Shown one piece after another: positions 7,084 through 15,038 of a DNA stretch of 35,208 nt. The stretch spans positions 2,490-37,697 of the forward strand of contig MFLV01000022.1 in the NCBI GenBank assembly GCA_001781435.1, given 5' to 3'. The stretch is from Candidatus Kaiserbacteria bacterium RIFCSPLOWO2_01_FULL_51_21. Lineage in GTDB: Bacteria; Patescibacteriota; Minisyncoccia; Phycocordibacterales; 2-01-FULL-51-21. Position 1 is the first letter of the stretch; each line of letters opens with the position of its first letter. The notes under the pieces are model-generated. The model worked only from the letters and a program-made list of their open reading frames with translations, made no database searches and had not been told where the DNA came from. A program made the translations under genes and the position numbers.

Positions 7084-9225
7084 CTATTCAAAATGAAGCT
7101 CCTCGCTCCGCGAGGCAACTGCCTCGCGGAGGTTTGGGTGCTTGAGGAGCTTCGGGTCTTCGTTCAAAAGATTGCGCGCCTCAGTGCGCGCCGCCTCGAC
7201 CATTTTTAAATTCTGCATCGCTTCCATCGCAACGTCCGAGATACCCCATTGTCTGCCTCCCCAAAGTTGTCCGGCGCCGCGCAATTTCAAATCAAGCTCC
7301 GCGAGTTCGAACCCGTTTTTGGCAGTCTGTAGTGCCTTTAATCGCTCAAGGGAAGTCTTACCCTTTGTTTCAGCAAGAGCAAAGCAGAATGCCTGATGGT
7401 TACTTCGAATGACGCGGCCTCGAAGCTGGTGGAGCTGTGAGAGGCCGAACCGTTCCGCGCCTTCAATGAGAATGACGGTGGCATTGGGCACATTGACACC
7501 GACCTCAACGACGGAAGTTGCGGTAAGAATCTGAATTTTCCCCGATGCAAATTCTGCCATGATTCGATCTTTTTCTTTTGTTGTAAGTTTGCTATGCAGT
7601 ATCCCAATTTCGTATTCAGGAAAAACCTCTTTCTTGAGGCGCGCCGCTTCCGCCTTGACTGATTTTGCAAGAAGCGCCAGCTCTTTCGTTGGGTCTGGCT
7701 CGTCTATGCGCGGACAAATCACATAGGCTTGCCGGCCCTTACGAAGTTCTTCGCGAATTTTTTCATACATCTGCGCGCGTCCTTGTGAACCGACAATCTC
7801 GGTAATTATGGACTTTCGTCCGTGCGGCATTTCGTCAAGAAGAGTGAGATCAAGGTCTCCATAAATCGTAAGCGCAAGCGTGCGGGGAATCGGCGTGGCG
7901 GTCATTGAGAGGAGGTGCGGCAGAAGATGTTCTTTCTTGGCGAGTGCGGAGCGCTGTGCCGTACCGAAGCGGTGCTGTTCATCGATAATGACATAGGCGA
8001 GATGTTTAAAGCGCACGGATTTTTGAATGAGCGCGTGTGTCCCGATGAGAATCGGTATTTCTCCGTTTGCCACCCATTTCAAAAGCTGGGCACGCGAAAT
8101 ATCCGTTGCTTTGTTCGGCGAAACCTTTGAAGGAAATTTCTTGCATCCGCTTCCGGTGATAAGGCCAATATTTACTGGGAGATATTCAAAATATCTTATG
8201 AATGATTCAAAGTGCTGTTTGGCAAGGATTTCAGTAGGAGCCATGTAGGCGACTTGCAGATTGCCGAAGTCTTGCCCCTTGGGGCGGCTTACGATAGTGG
8301 CATAGGCCGTTGCCGCCGCAACGGCGGTTTTTCCTGAGCCCACATCGCCCTCAAGAAGGCGAGACATGGCGTGTGATTTTTCAAAATCTTTGAGAATGGT
8401 TTCAATTGCATGTGTTTGTGCCGCGGTCGGCATAAAAGGGAAACGTCCAATAAATTTTTCAAGGCCAGCGGTATTGACAACGATAGTAAAGGTCGGCTTC
8501 TCATCATAGGAGCGGCGCGCCTGTTGTTTCCCAAGCTGAATCAAAAAAACTTCTTCAAAGGCGAAGCGCTTGCGTGCCGCAAGGGCGTCAGAGCTTTTCC
8601 TCGGCGTATGCGCAAAAATAAGCGCCGTGGGAAGCGAGGGGAGGTTGTAGCGCTTGAGAATCTCTGGAGGAATAGGGTCGTCGAGCTTCTCAAGAATGCC
8701 CGTTTTGAAAATTTTTTGGATTGCGTAATAGAACCAAAGCGACGTAACCCCTCGACTTTCGGGATATATAGGAAGAAGCGCCGGCCCCTCCTCAAAAAGC
8801 GGTCCGCCCGGAGACCGCGGGGCCATTTCCGCGGTTTGCGGATTGGAAATATAGAGTCGCCCTTCTTTTCCCGAAACCCGGCCACGCATCGAAAGTGAGA
8901 CTCCTTCGGGGAGCATCTTAGCGAGATAGGGCTGGTTGAACCAGATAATCTTAATGCTTCCAGTGGAATCTCGAAGTATCGCCTCGGCGATCGGCACTTT
9001 GCTCCGGAAGGCTTTTCTTATTGAGAGGTTAGAGAGCGTGCCATACACAGTAACCTCCTCGCCCGGAGCGAGTTCTCCGATTGGTTCTGTCCTTGAGCCT
9101 TCTTCATAGCGAGACGGGAAATGACGAAAGAGGTCGGCAATGGTTGCGATACCGAGTTTCCGAAGCGCGCGCTCCTGTACTTGCGTAAGGCGGAAACAAG
9201 ACAAGACAAGGTCTCTCGGCAACAT
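7084..9225 (-). CDS. recG: ATP-dependent DNA helicase RecG
   Basis: RecG reverses and remodels stalled replication forks and branch-migrates Holliday junctions. The 713-aa protein has an N-terminal wedge/OB domain (roughly 50-150). Then come helicase domains with Walker A GDVGSGKT (near 297), a DEQH box (near 417), SMTATPIPRT and, in the C-terminal half, the VGVNVPNAT and QLRGRVIR motifs. The end contains the TRG-like ELAELDLKLRGAG stretch. Length and motif order are normal. The start ATG is 6 nt behind a TACAAT box on the minus strand (9237-9232), with no Shine-Dalgarno sequence, suggesting a leaderless message. Confidence 0.97.
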   Translation of the reverse strand: MLPRDLVLSCFRLTQVQERALRKLGIATIADLFRHFPSRYEEGSRTEPIGELAPGEEVTVYGTLSNLSIRKAFRSKVPIAEAILRDSTGSIKIIWFNQPYLAKMLPEGVSLSMRGRVSGKEGRLYISNPQTAEMAPRSPGGPLFEEGPALLPIYPESRGVTSLWFYYAIQKIFKTGILEKLDDPIPPEILKRYNLPSLPTALIFAHTPRKSSDALAARKRFAFEEVFLIQLGKQQARRSYDEKPTFTIVVNTAGLEKFIGRFPFMPTAAQTHAIETILKDFEKSHAMSRLLEGDVGSGKTAVAAATAYATIVSRPKGQDFGNLQVAYMAPTEILAKQHFESFIRYFEYLPVNIGLITGSGCKKFPSKVSPNKATDISRAQLLKWVANGEIPILIGTHALIQKSVRFKHLAYVIIDEQHRFGTAQRSALAKKEHLLPHLLSMTATPIPRTLALTIYGDLDLTLLDEMPHGRKSIITEIVGSQGRAQMYEKIREELRKGRQAYVICPRIDEPDPTKELALLAKSVKAEAARLKKEVFPEYEIGILHSKLTTKEKDRIMAEFASGKIQILTATSVVEVGVNVPNATVILIEGAERFGLSQLHQLRGRVIRSNHQAFCFALAETKGKTSLERLKALQTAKNGFELAELDLKLRGAGQLWGGRQWGISDVAMEAMQNLKMVEAARTEARNLLNEDPKLLKHPNLREAVASRSEELHFE

Positions 9226-9290
9226 CTTGCTATTGTAACATCCCTCATTCAGGCATTTTCTTTGCGAATTTTTTTGTTCCGAGCTCTTTT

Positions 9291-9490
9291 GTGAAGCCCC
9301 ACGGCTTTACAGCCGTGGCATCTTCACTTCAGGAACCCTCGGTTCCTGACGTTCTTCCCCAGTTTTGGAAAAGGAAATCCCCAAAACTGGGGAAGAACTG
9401 TTCTCCTCCACGGAGAAACTACAGTTTCCCCGACCCCCTTCGTCTCCCCTCGCGTTCAGCCACGGCCTTACGGCCGTGGCTCTCTGCGAG
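9291..9490 (-). repeat. Palindromic repeat element, copy A (about 200 bp)
   Basis: Read on the minus strand, it opens with CTCGCAGAGAGCCACGGCC, forms an AGCCACGGCC / GGCCGTGGCT hairpin, and closes with a second palindrome GCCACGGCTGTAAAGCCGTGG followed by GGCTTCAC. Between them lie further hairpins: GAAACTACAGTTTC, a long stem around CCCCAGTTTTGG / CCAAAACTGGGG, and AGGAACC / GGTTCCT. Copies at 23878-24010 and 27985-28023 share both ends. Palindromes ending in GCTTCAC resemble the ends of IS200/IS605-type elements and their non-autonomous derivatives; that link is inference. The copy overlaps the 3' end of the histidine kinase gene. Confidence 0.7.
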
Positions 9491-11743
9491 CTGAGTAAAA
9501 GAAAGAGGGGAGGGAAGCGGGCTTTTGTCGATGGAACTTAGCGGGAGGCTGATGACAACGGTGGTGCCTTCACCTTCAGCAGAGGAGAAAGAGATACTTC
9601 CCCCATGAGTCTCAATAATGTTTTTAGTAATAAAAAGCCCGAGACCGGAACCTTCCGTTTCCATATTGAGCACGTTTTTGCCCCGGAAGAATTTGGTAAA
9701 AAGACGATCCCGCTGGTCCTCCGGAACACCAACGCCGTTGTCAGCAACAGCGATACGAAGCTTATCTCCCTGTCGCTGCATGGTGACGGCTATTTTCCCG
9801 CGGGGTTTTGTGTAACGGATCGCATTTTCTAGGAGGTTTTGAAAAGCGAGACTCATTGTCTCACTGTCAAGCACCAGGAGGGGAAGTTTTTCTTTTGGCG
9901 GTACGAAGGTTACCGCGTGCCCCTTCTTTGCGATGGCCTCTTTTTCATTATTCAAGACAGCCTCCATAAGCTTGACAATATCAGTCGGTTTGAGATCTCC
10001 GACGAGCCTCCCGTCCTCAAGGCGTGCGGTGTTAAGAAGGTCGTTCACGAGCATAATCATCCTATCCGTGCTTTGATTGGCTTTTTCAATGAGCGAGGTT
10101 TGCTCTCCTGAGGGTTTTCCGGCGTAGCCGTTTAAAAACATGTCCGTCGCCCATTTGATTGTGGTCAGGGGAGTCCTCAGCTGATGGGCGGCGATTGAAA
10201 CGAATTCCCGCTTGATACTCTCGACTACCTGCTCTTTGGTTCGGTCGTGGAGCGTGAGGATCCAGCCGATGTTAACGCCGGGACTTGCGGAAAGCGTTGA
10301 GACCAAAAGTGACGCTGTTGCGGCCCGGCCATTTTTACGAAGGACCGTAACGGAGTCATTGCGGTATGGAGGATCATTTTCGGTTGCCGGGGCATACTCA
10401 AGGTAGGAAATCTTTTTTCTGTCTGTCTTAATAATGACAATTTCGTCAACCGGAAGGTTAATCGCCTTTGTTCCCGGTACGTCGATGAGTTTTTCCGCGG
10501 CGCTGTTCCAGGTAATGATTTTGCCGCTTTGGTCGATGGCGATAACGGCGTCATTGATGCCGGAGAGTACCAGTGAAAGTTTATTGCGTTCTACGGCGAT
10601 AGCCTCGCGTTCTTCTTTGAGTTCCGCGACCGACTTTCCAAGATTTTCTGCCATGTGATTGAAACCGTCCGCGAGGTCTCGCGTTTCGTCATTGCTTTTG
10701 ACCTGTACGCGGTAACTTAAATTATTTTGTCCGAATTGCTGAAGACCAGAGAGAATAAGACCAATCGGCTGCACAACATTACCCGCAACGAAGATGGCGG
10801 CAGTGGTTGCGGCAAGCGTTGCAAAAGCAAGAAGAATAAGCTCAAAATAAAGCATTTCCCGCACAATACGGAGAGCAATCGCTGCGCGTTGCTCCGTGAT
10901 GATGTACCAGCTTGGGGCAAGAATTGTTTTTTCGGTGCTGAACACCCCAACAGAAAGTTCGATTGGGATGGCGGTCCCGATGACCTCTTCCTTCGCGTCA
11001 TTGACATAACTTTGCAGGGAGTCGATGGCGGTTTTTGAGAGCGCCGCGCGCACCGAGGGAATTGACGAGAAGTCAGTTCCCGCAAGCACTAGGGAAATAT
11101 CAGGGTGGGCGATAACGATGCCTTGCTGGTTGACAATGTAGACATGCCCCGATTCTTCGACCGTGGAGGCTTCTTTGACCACGTCCTGAAGAATTCGCGC
11201 GTCAACTTCAGCGGAGGCAACACCGAGGAATTCTCCTCCTGCGGAGCGAAGCGCAATAGAAAGAGTGAAAAAGGGTTTGCCGCTTGCAAGGTACAAGGGG
11301 CCGATATAGGCGCCATGGTCACGGGCAACGATGAATTTGCTCATGGCTGACTGAACCCGCAGGTCTTCCGGCTTTACCACCTCAATGCGGTTTTTCCGAA
11401 CAATTTCTTTTCCCTCGTTATTTAAGATGGAGAGATCGGTGAAAGTGTTGGAGAGAAATAGGATTTGTTCGACGAAATTTTCACGCTGCTTCAGGGCAAG
11501 AACGGGATATACCGTTTGGATGCTTTCGAGAACGCTGAATTGGGAAACAATAAAGGTGTTTATTTCTTCCCGCGTAGTTTTTGCAATCTGATTGGCATGA
11601 TCAAGAGCATTTTGGCGCTGAGTGTTTTCGAGTTGGGTAATCGTGATTGCGGTAACGGTGAGAAGCGGCACCAGTCCAATGAGGATAAAAAGAGCAATGA
11701 GCTTTATGCGCAGTGGTATTCGTTTCGGCATGTTGAAGAGCAT
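9419..11743 (-). CDS. Membrane sensor histidine kinase (dCache-HAMP-PAS-HisKA-HATPase)
   Basis: About 774 aa. Domain order is: a membrane helix (about 12-32), a long extracytoplasmic double-Cache-like sensor (about 40-290), a second membrane helix (about 300-325), HAMP (about 330-380), PAS (about 390-510), HisKA with the phospho-acceptor in AAHQLRTPLT (near 525), and HATPase with NLLENA, DNGVGVP and GSGLGLF. It should autophosphorylate in response to an external ligand. No response regulator is adjacent; the CheY-like gene at 20327 is a candidate. Start choice: ATG 11743 is 11 nt after TATACT; GTG 11788 and ATG 11731 are alternatives. The last ~27 residues (from FTQLAESHG) are encoded by the palindromic repeat and look acquired. 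Confidence 0.92.
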   Translation of the reverse strand: MLFNMPKRIPLRIKLIALFILIGLVPLLTVTAITITQLENTQRQNALDHANQIAKTTREEINTFIVSQFSVLESIQTVYPVLALKQRENFVEQILFLSNTFTDLSILNNEGKEIVRKNRIEVVKPEDLRVQSAMSKFIVARDHGAYIGPLYLASGKPFFTLSIALRSAGGEFLGVASAEVDARILQDVVKEASTVEESGHVYIVNQQGIVIAHPDISLVLAGTDFSSIPSVRAALSKTAIDSLQSYVNDAKEEVIGTAIPIELSVGVFSTEKTILAPSWYIITEQRAAIALRIVREMLYFELILLAFATLAATTAAIFVAGNVVQPIGLILSGLQQFGQNNLSYRVQVKSNDETRDLADGFNHMAENLGKSVAELKEEREAIAVERNKLSLVLSGINDAVIAIDQSGKIITWNSAAEKLIDVPGTKAINLPVDEIVIIKTDRKKISYLEYAPATENDPPYRNDSVTVLRKNGRAATASLLVSTLSASPGVNIGWILTLHDRTKEQVVESIKREFVSIAAHQLRTPLTTIKWATDMFLNGYAGKPSGEQTSLIEKANQSTDRMIMLVNDLLNTARLEDGRLVGDLKPTDIVKLMEAVLNNEKEAIAKKGHAVTFVPPKEKLPLLVLDSETMSLAFQNLLENAIRYTKPRGKIAVTMQRQGDKLRIAVADNGVGVPEDQRDRLFTKFFRGKNVLNMETEGSGLGLFITKNIIETHGGSISFSSAEGEGTTVVISLPLSSIDKSPLPSPLSFTQLAESHGRKAVAEREGRRRGSGKL

Positions 11744-11754
11744 ACGTGCAATTA

Positions 11755-11760
11755 AGTATA
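11755..11760 (-). promoter_or_regulatory. -10 box TATACT for the histidine kinase
   Basis: CGGGGTATACT lies 11 nt upstream of ATG 11743. A similar GGTATACT occurs for the divergent malic enzyme at 11826. Confidence 0.5.
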
Positions 11761-11825
11761 CCCCGAACCATTTTTTGTTTTTAGACACCGACGGTACTAA
11801 CGCTCGCCAAACTGCCTTCCCAAGG

Positions 11826-11831
11826 TATACT
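11826..11831 (+). promoter_or_regulatory. -10 box TATACT for malic enzyme
   Basis: AAGGTATACT lies 11 nt before ATG 11843, with no Shine-Dalgarno sequence in between, so the message is probably leaderless. Confidence 0.5.
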
Positions 11832-11842
11832 GTACAAACTTT

Positions 11843-12985
11843 ATGGCATCTAACATCGGGAAGCGCTCACTGCAAATACATAAAAAACTTGGAGGGAAAA
11901 TAGCGGTACAGTCGAAGGCATCGCTTCGCACTCGTGCTGATTTAAGTCTTTTTTACACTCCCGGTGTTGGTGCGGTTTCCTCCTATCTTGCAAAGCACAA
12001 GAAAGAGATTCGCGATTACACCATAAAGCGAAACACCGTTGCCATCGTGTCAGATGGCTCGGCAGTTTTGGGACTCGGCAATATCGGACCCGAAGGGGCG
12101 CTGCCGGTGATGGAGGGTAAAGCGATGATTTTTAAAGAGTTCGCCGGCATTGACGCGTTTCCTATTGTTCTTGCGACTCAAGATGTCAATGAAATTGTAA
12201 CAACCGTTACAAATATCGCGCCGGTTTTCGGCGGCATTAACCTAGAAGACATTTCCGCTCCGCGCTGTTTTGAGATTGAACGGCGTCTCATCGAGACTTT
12301 GGATATTCCCGTGATGCACGACGACCAGCACGGTACAGCGATCGTGGTGCTCGCGGCGCTTATGAACGCTTTCAAAGTCGTAAAGAAGCCGCTCGGAAAA
12401 GCGACTATCGTGATTGCCGGTGCGGGCGCGGCGGGTACAGCGGTTGCTAAGCTCCTCCATCGCTACGGAGTTGGTGAGCTTATCGTGCTTGATAGCAAAG
12501 GCATTTTGGGGACTCATCGGCATGGTCTGACGCCCATGAAAAAAGAATTGGTAAAAATTTCAAATCGCCGCCATCTTCAAGGCGATATTGGAGTGGCGCT
12601 TCAGGGTGCCGACGCCATTGTCGGTGTCTCGGGACCAAACACCATTAAGGAAGCGCATGTGCAAAGTATGGCAAAACGGCCTATTGTGTTTGCACTTGCC
12701 AATCCCATCCCTGAAATTATGCCCAATCTCGCGCATCATGCGGGCGCCGCCGTGGTTGCCTCGGGGCGATCGGACTTTCCCAATCAGGTCAACAACGCGC
12801 TTGTCTTTCCCGGCGTATTTCGCGGCGCACTTGACCATGGCGTGCGGCAGATCACCGAGAGAATGAAACTCAACGCCGCCAAAGCGCTTGCTGCCGTCGT
12901 CAAGAAACCTCGGCCGGATTACATTATCCCGTCGGTTTTTGACAAACGGGTAGTGAAGGTTGTCGCGAGCGCGATACGCGGATAG
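11843..12985 (+). CDS. NAD(P)-dependent malic enzyme (decarboxylating)
   Basis: The enzyme converts malate to pyruvate and CO2 with reduction of NAD(P). The 380-aa protein has the short bacterial form without a phosphotransacetylase domain. Visible motifs are LFYTPGVG with the catalytic Tyr (near 38), SDGSAVLGLGNIGP, the Lys-containing EGKAMIFKEF (near 95), metal-ligand DDQHGTA (about 159-165), the Rossmann motif GAGAAGTA (about 192-199) and SGRSDFPNQVNN near the C-terminus. Cofactor preference cannot be read with certainty. It is divergent from the histidine kinase, and its last 67 bp overlap the convergent DoxX-like gene. Confidence 0.93.
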   Translation: MASNIGKRSLQIHKKLGGKIAVQSKASLRTRADLSLFYTPGVGAVSSYLAKHKKEIRDYTIKRNTVAIVSDGSAVLGLGNIGPEGALPVMEGKAMIFKEFAGIDAFPIVLATQDVNEIVTTVTNIAPVFGGINLEDISAPRCFEIERRLIETLDIPVMHDDQHGTAIVVLAALMNAFKVVKKPLGKATIVIAGAGAAGTAVAKLLHRYGVGELIVLDSKGILGTHRHGLTPMKKELVKISNRRHLQGDIGVALQGADAIVGVSGPNTIKEAHVQSMAKRPIVFALANPIPEIMPNLAHHAGAAVVASGRSDFPNQVNNALVFPGVFRGALDHGVRQITERMKLNAAKALAAVVKKPRPDYIIPSVFDKRVVKVVASAIRG

Positions 12986-13329
12986 TTTTGTACCGCAAGC
13001 GCGGCAGCTGCGGCGGCGATAGAGAGGTCACGAAATACCACGTCTATTTGGGAGAAGTTGAACGCAACGATGGCAAGAAGAGAAAGTGTGGCGACGGCGC
13101 TTGGGACAAAGATTTTTTTGCCGGAGAGAATCCAGAGCGCTATCAGAACTTCGAAAATGCCGAAGGAATGAAGAAGAAACAACTCCTGTCCTGAAAACAA
13201 ATCAAGAAAGGACGGCGGGAAGTAGCCAACCCAGGCGGCAGGATTCAAAAGTGCTGAAATTGGGGGATAGAGAAACGCAAACGCAACTCCAATACGAAAG
13301 AGGAGAGAAACTACTCTTTCATTTCCCAT
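12919..13329 (-). CDS. DoxX-like four-helix membrane protein
   Basis: The 136-aa product has four hydrophobic segments, starting RIGVAFAFLYPPISALLNP and including the conserved-looking HSFGIFEVLIALWIL, in the layout of small DoxX/DUF-type membrane proteins. The biochemical role is unknown. It follows the cupredoxin-like gene by 9 nt on the same strand, so the two are probably cotranscribed. Its 3' end overlaps 67 bp of the malic enzyme gene; the overlapped C-terminus (TFTTRLSKTDGIM) looks non-conserved. The family assignment is by general pattern only. Confidence 0.65.
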   Translation of the reverse strand: MGNERVVSLLFRIGVAFAFLYPPISALLNPAAWVGYFPPSFLDLFSGQELFLLHSFGIFEVLIALWILSGKKIFVPSAVATLSLLAIVAFNFSQIDVVFRDLSIAAAAAALAVQNYPRIALATTFTTRLSKTDGIM

Positions 13330-13338
13330 ACACCATTG

Positions 13339-13872
13339 TTACTTGACTATAACTTTCCCGAAATTTTTGGTCGAAAGATGGTCGTGATAGCCCCACTCAC
13401 CAACCGAGTTAAACGTAAATGACCACGATTGTCCCGAAGAGATTCCTTTGCAGGCATCAAAAGCGCTTCCGAAGCAGTCCCCGGGTGTTTTTTCCGGATA
13501 GACCGCGTGTGTCGGATGCATTGCGGAAGCAATCCACATGTCGTGTCCGCTTTCATTGACGAAGATTACCGTTTCTCCTTTTTTAATAGTGACCGGATTT
13601 GGGCTGAAGCCGCTTGCAGAGTAGGTGATGGTAGCGGCCGCGTTAGGCATGTCGCCCTGGCTCGGCTGCTCTCCCGGGTTCTCGCTTCCGCCAATGACTG
13701 GCATGTTATTAGAGGAAGGAGTACCAGCCGCGGGTGCCCCCGTCTCATCGGGAATAAGCCCCGAAACTTCCGGGAGCAGATTTTCAGTCCCGTTCTGCCC
13801 GAGGAGGAAAAAGCCGCCGACGATGATAATCGCAAGAACCACTACAATGCCGATAATAATTTTGGTATTCAT
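13339..13872 (-). CDS. Cupredoxin-like domain protein with N-terminal membrane anchor
   Basis: 177 aa. An N-terminal helix (IIIGIVVVLAIIIVGGFFLL, residues 5-24) anchors a low-complexity linker rich in Pro/Gly/Asn, followed by a cupredoxin beta-sandwich (about 85-177). In the latter, ESGHDMW supplies the first His, and the C-terminal copper loop reads WGYHDHLSTKNFG. The Cys of a type 1 blue-copper site (normally YxCxxH) is absent and replaced by Asp, so it may bind copper in another way or have a non-redox role. A disulfide is possible between the Cys of GDCFG and of DACKG. A TAGAAT box lies 5 nt before ATG. It precedes the DoxX-like gene. Confidence 0.82.
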   Translation of the reverse strand: MNTKIIIGIVVVLAIIIVGGFFLLGQNGTENLLPEVSGLIPDETGAPAAGTPSSNNMPVIGGSENPGEQPSQGDMPNAAATITYSASGFSPNPVTIKKGETVIFVNESGHDMWIASAMHPTHAVYPEKTPGDCFGSAFDACKGISSGQSWSFTFNSVGEWGYHDHLSTKNFGKVIVK

Positions 13873-14029
13873 GTAAAATTCTAATGAGTAATAGTCTACA
13901 GTATATCTCTACGAGGCAGAAAAGCAAAAAGTGTAAATTTGCGGTGTATTTTGAAAATAGCTCGAACGGAATTTTTACCCCACAGCGAGCTTGCTCTGCT
14001 TCTTAACGACGAGAGGTTTAACCTTGCCG

Positions 14030-14048
14030 AAAAAAACCTTGCCGAAGG
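14030..14048 (-). terminator. Terminator-like hairpin after the lycopene-cyclase pair
   Basis: On the minus strand CCTT-CGGC-AAGG is followed by seven T, directly after the stop codon at 14049. The stem is short (4 bp), so strength is uncertain. Confidence 0.5.
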
Positions 14049-14399
14049 CTAATCAGGGTTGCGTTTTCTGTCTTCGCGTCGAGCATAGACAAGCGTTGCT
14101 ATGGACACCACAAGTGATACAAGAATCATAAATAAGTACGTCTCAACTTCCGCGCCCAAGAAAGTCGTGTTGAAAGTTCTCTCCGGATTATATATCCATG
14201 TCCGCCATGCAAGCGCAACGTATTCCTCGGGGCCGGCAATAACCGCGAAAATAATCATCGTCCAAATAATTGCTTTCCAGTCAGTCGCAGGAAGCATGGC
14301 GGATTTTTTGCGGAGCAGGCGACCAACAACATATAGCAAAAGCGCAAGTCCGCAAAAAATTAAAATGGTCGCTGTGTATGAATATATTCCGAAGTTCAT
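14049..14399 (-). CDS. Lycopene cyclase domain protein, second half (CrtYd-like)
   Basis: The 116-aa protein has three hydrophobic helices and the domain pattern GPEEYVALAWRTWIYNPE...FLGAEVETYLFMI. This matches the second subunit of heterodimeric (CarR-type) lycopene cyclases, where W-Y-P and P-EE-LF motifs recur. The second acidic motif is altered here (AEVETYLF in place of PxEExLF). It starts 6 nt after the first half-size protein and is probably cotranslated. Membrane location is expected. No phytoene synthase or desaturase gene is in the window, so carotenoid cyclisation is only a family-level prediction. Confidence 0.75.
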   Translation of the reverse strand: MNFGIYSYTATILIFCGLALLLYVVGRLLRKKSAMLPATDWKAIIWTMIIFAVIAGPEEYVALAWRTWIYNPERTFNTTFLGAEVETYLFMILVSLVVSIATLVYARREDRKRNPD

Positions 14400-14405
14400 A
14401 GTGTT

Positions 14406-14720
14406 TTATGGGTTAGCGCGTACCGCAAAAAATTTTCTCAAAAGCAAGGCAACCGTGGACACCAACATAGTGACGAAAATCATGAAAAAATATTCTTCTA
14501 GCGGCAAGCCACCGATCAAAACTCCGATGTTGGTGTCCTGCGGAAAACGCCAAATATCTGCTCGTACTGCCCAAATATCCCACGGGATACTGAAAATGAG
14601 CGCCCATATGACGCAATACAAGAATGTTTTCTTGTATTGCGAGAGGTACTTCCAGTTTATTGCCCACAAAATAATGATAGGCAACCAAACAAATATTGTG
14701 AGCCAGTAAATGTATGCCAT
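14406..14720 (-). CDS. Lycopene cyclase domain protein, first half (CrtYc-like)
   Basis: This 104-aa, three-helix protein contains FSIPWDIWAVRADIWRF and GGLPLEEYFFM, the strongest signature of the CarR-type lycopene cyclase domain (PWDxxA, W-F, GxPxEE-FF). The track ORF begins 17 codons earlier, but MAYIYWLTIFVW at 14720 gives a helix right at the N-terminus as in the family, and TATAAA lies 7 nt before it. Together with the next gene it would form a two-subunit cyclase. A role in carotenoid ring formation is inferred from the domain only. Confidence 0.8.
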   Translation of the reverse strand: MAYIYWLTIFVWLPIIILWAINWKYLSQYKKTFLYCVIWALIFSIPWDIWAVRADIWRFPQDTNIGVLIGGLPLEEYFFMIFVTMLVSTVALLLRKFFAVRANP

Positions 14721-14771
14721 GAATGAATTTATAAAAAATTTCTTTTCTGGCGGAGACGGGAGGAATCTCAT

Positions 14772-14893
14772 TACTCGCTCACTTCGTTCGCTGCGTTTTA
14801 GAAACCCACGGTTTCTAACACTCGCTTCACTCGTTGTTTTCCTCCGCGGGAAACTCCCGTTTCCCGACCCCTTCCCAGGTTCGAATCCTCCCG
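14772..14893. repeat. Hairpin-rich spacer with an inverted tRNA T-arm copy
   Basis: No gene is seen here. The spacer is a series of short perfect hairpins: TTAGAAACC-CAC-GGTTTCTAA and GGGAAACTCCCGTTTCCC, the latter followed by GACCCCTTCCC. It also has GC-rich runs of the CGCTCACTTCGTTCGC type. The segment around GAAACTCCCGTTTCCCGACCCC resembles GAAACTACAGTTTCCCCGACCCCC in copy A at 9410-9440. At 14877-14893 AGGTTCGAATCCTCCCG is an exact inverted copy of the T-arm region of the neighbouring tRNA-Ser. Confidence 0.65.
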
Positions 14894-14916
14894 CTCCTCA
14901 CTCGCGGGGCTCGTTT

Positions 14917-15003
14917 CGGAGACGGGAGGATTCGAACCTCCGAGAGGATTACTCCCCTAACTCCTTAGCACGGAGCCGCATTCGGCCACTCTGCCACGTC
15001 TCC
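14917..15003 (-). tRNA. tRNA-Ser(GCU)
   Basis: The acceptor is GGAGACG / CGTCTCC, the anticodon stem GCTCC / GGAGT with loop GTGCTAA gives anticodon GCT, a long variable arm (class II) is present, and the T-arm is GGAGG-TTCGAAT-CCTCC. The discriminator is G, typical of Ser, and CCA is not encoded. It lies downstream of comF on the same strand. Confidence 0.93.
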
Positions 15004-15038
15004 AGACGTGCAAACGATACCATATTTCAGCCCATTTT

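Noticed and set aside
9291-9490. CRISPR array (series of palindromes)
   Set aside because: The hairpins differ in sequence and spacing; there is no constant direct repeat with unique spacers and no cas gene.
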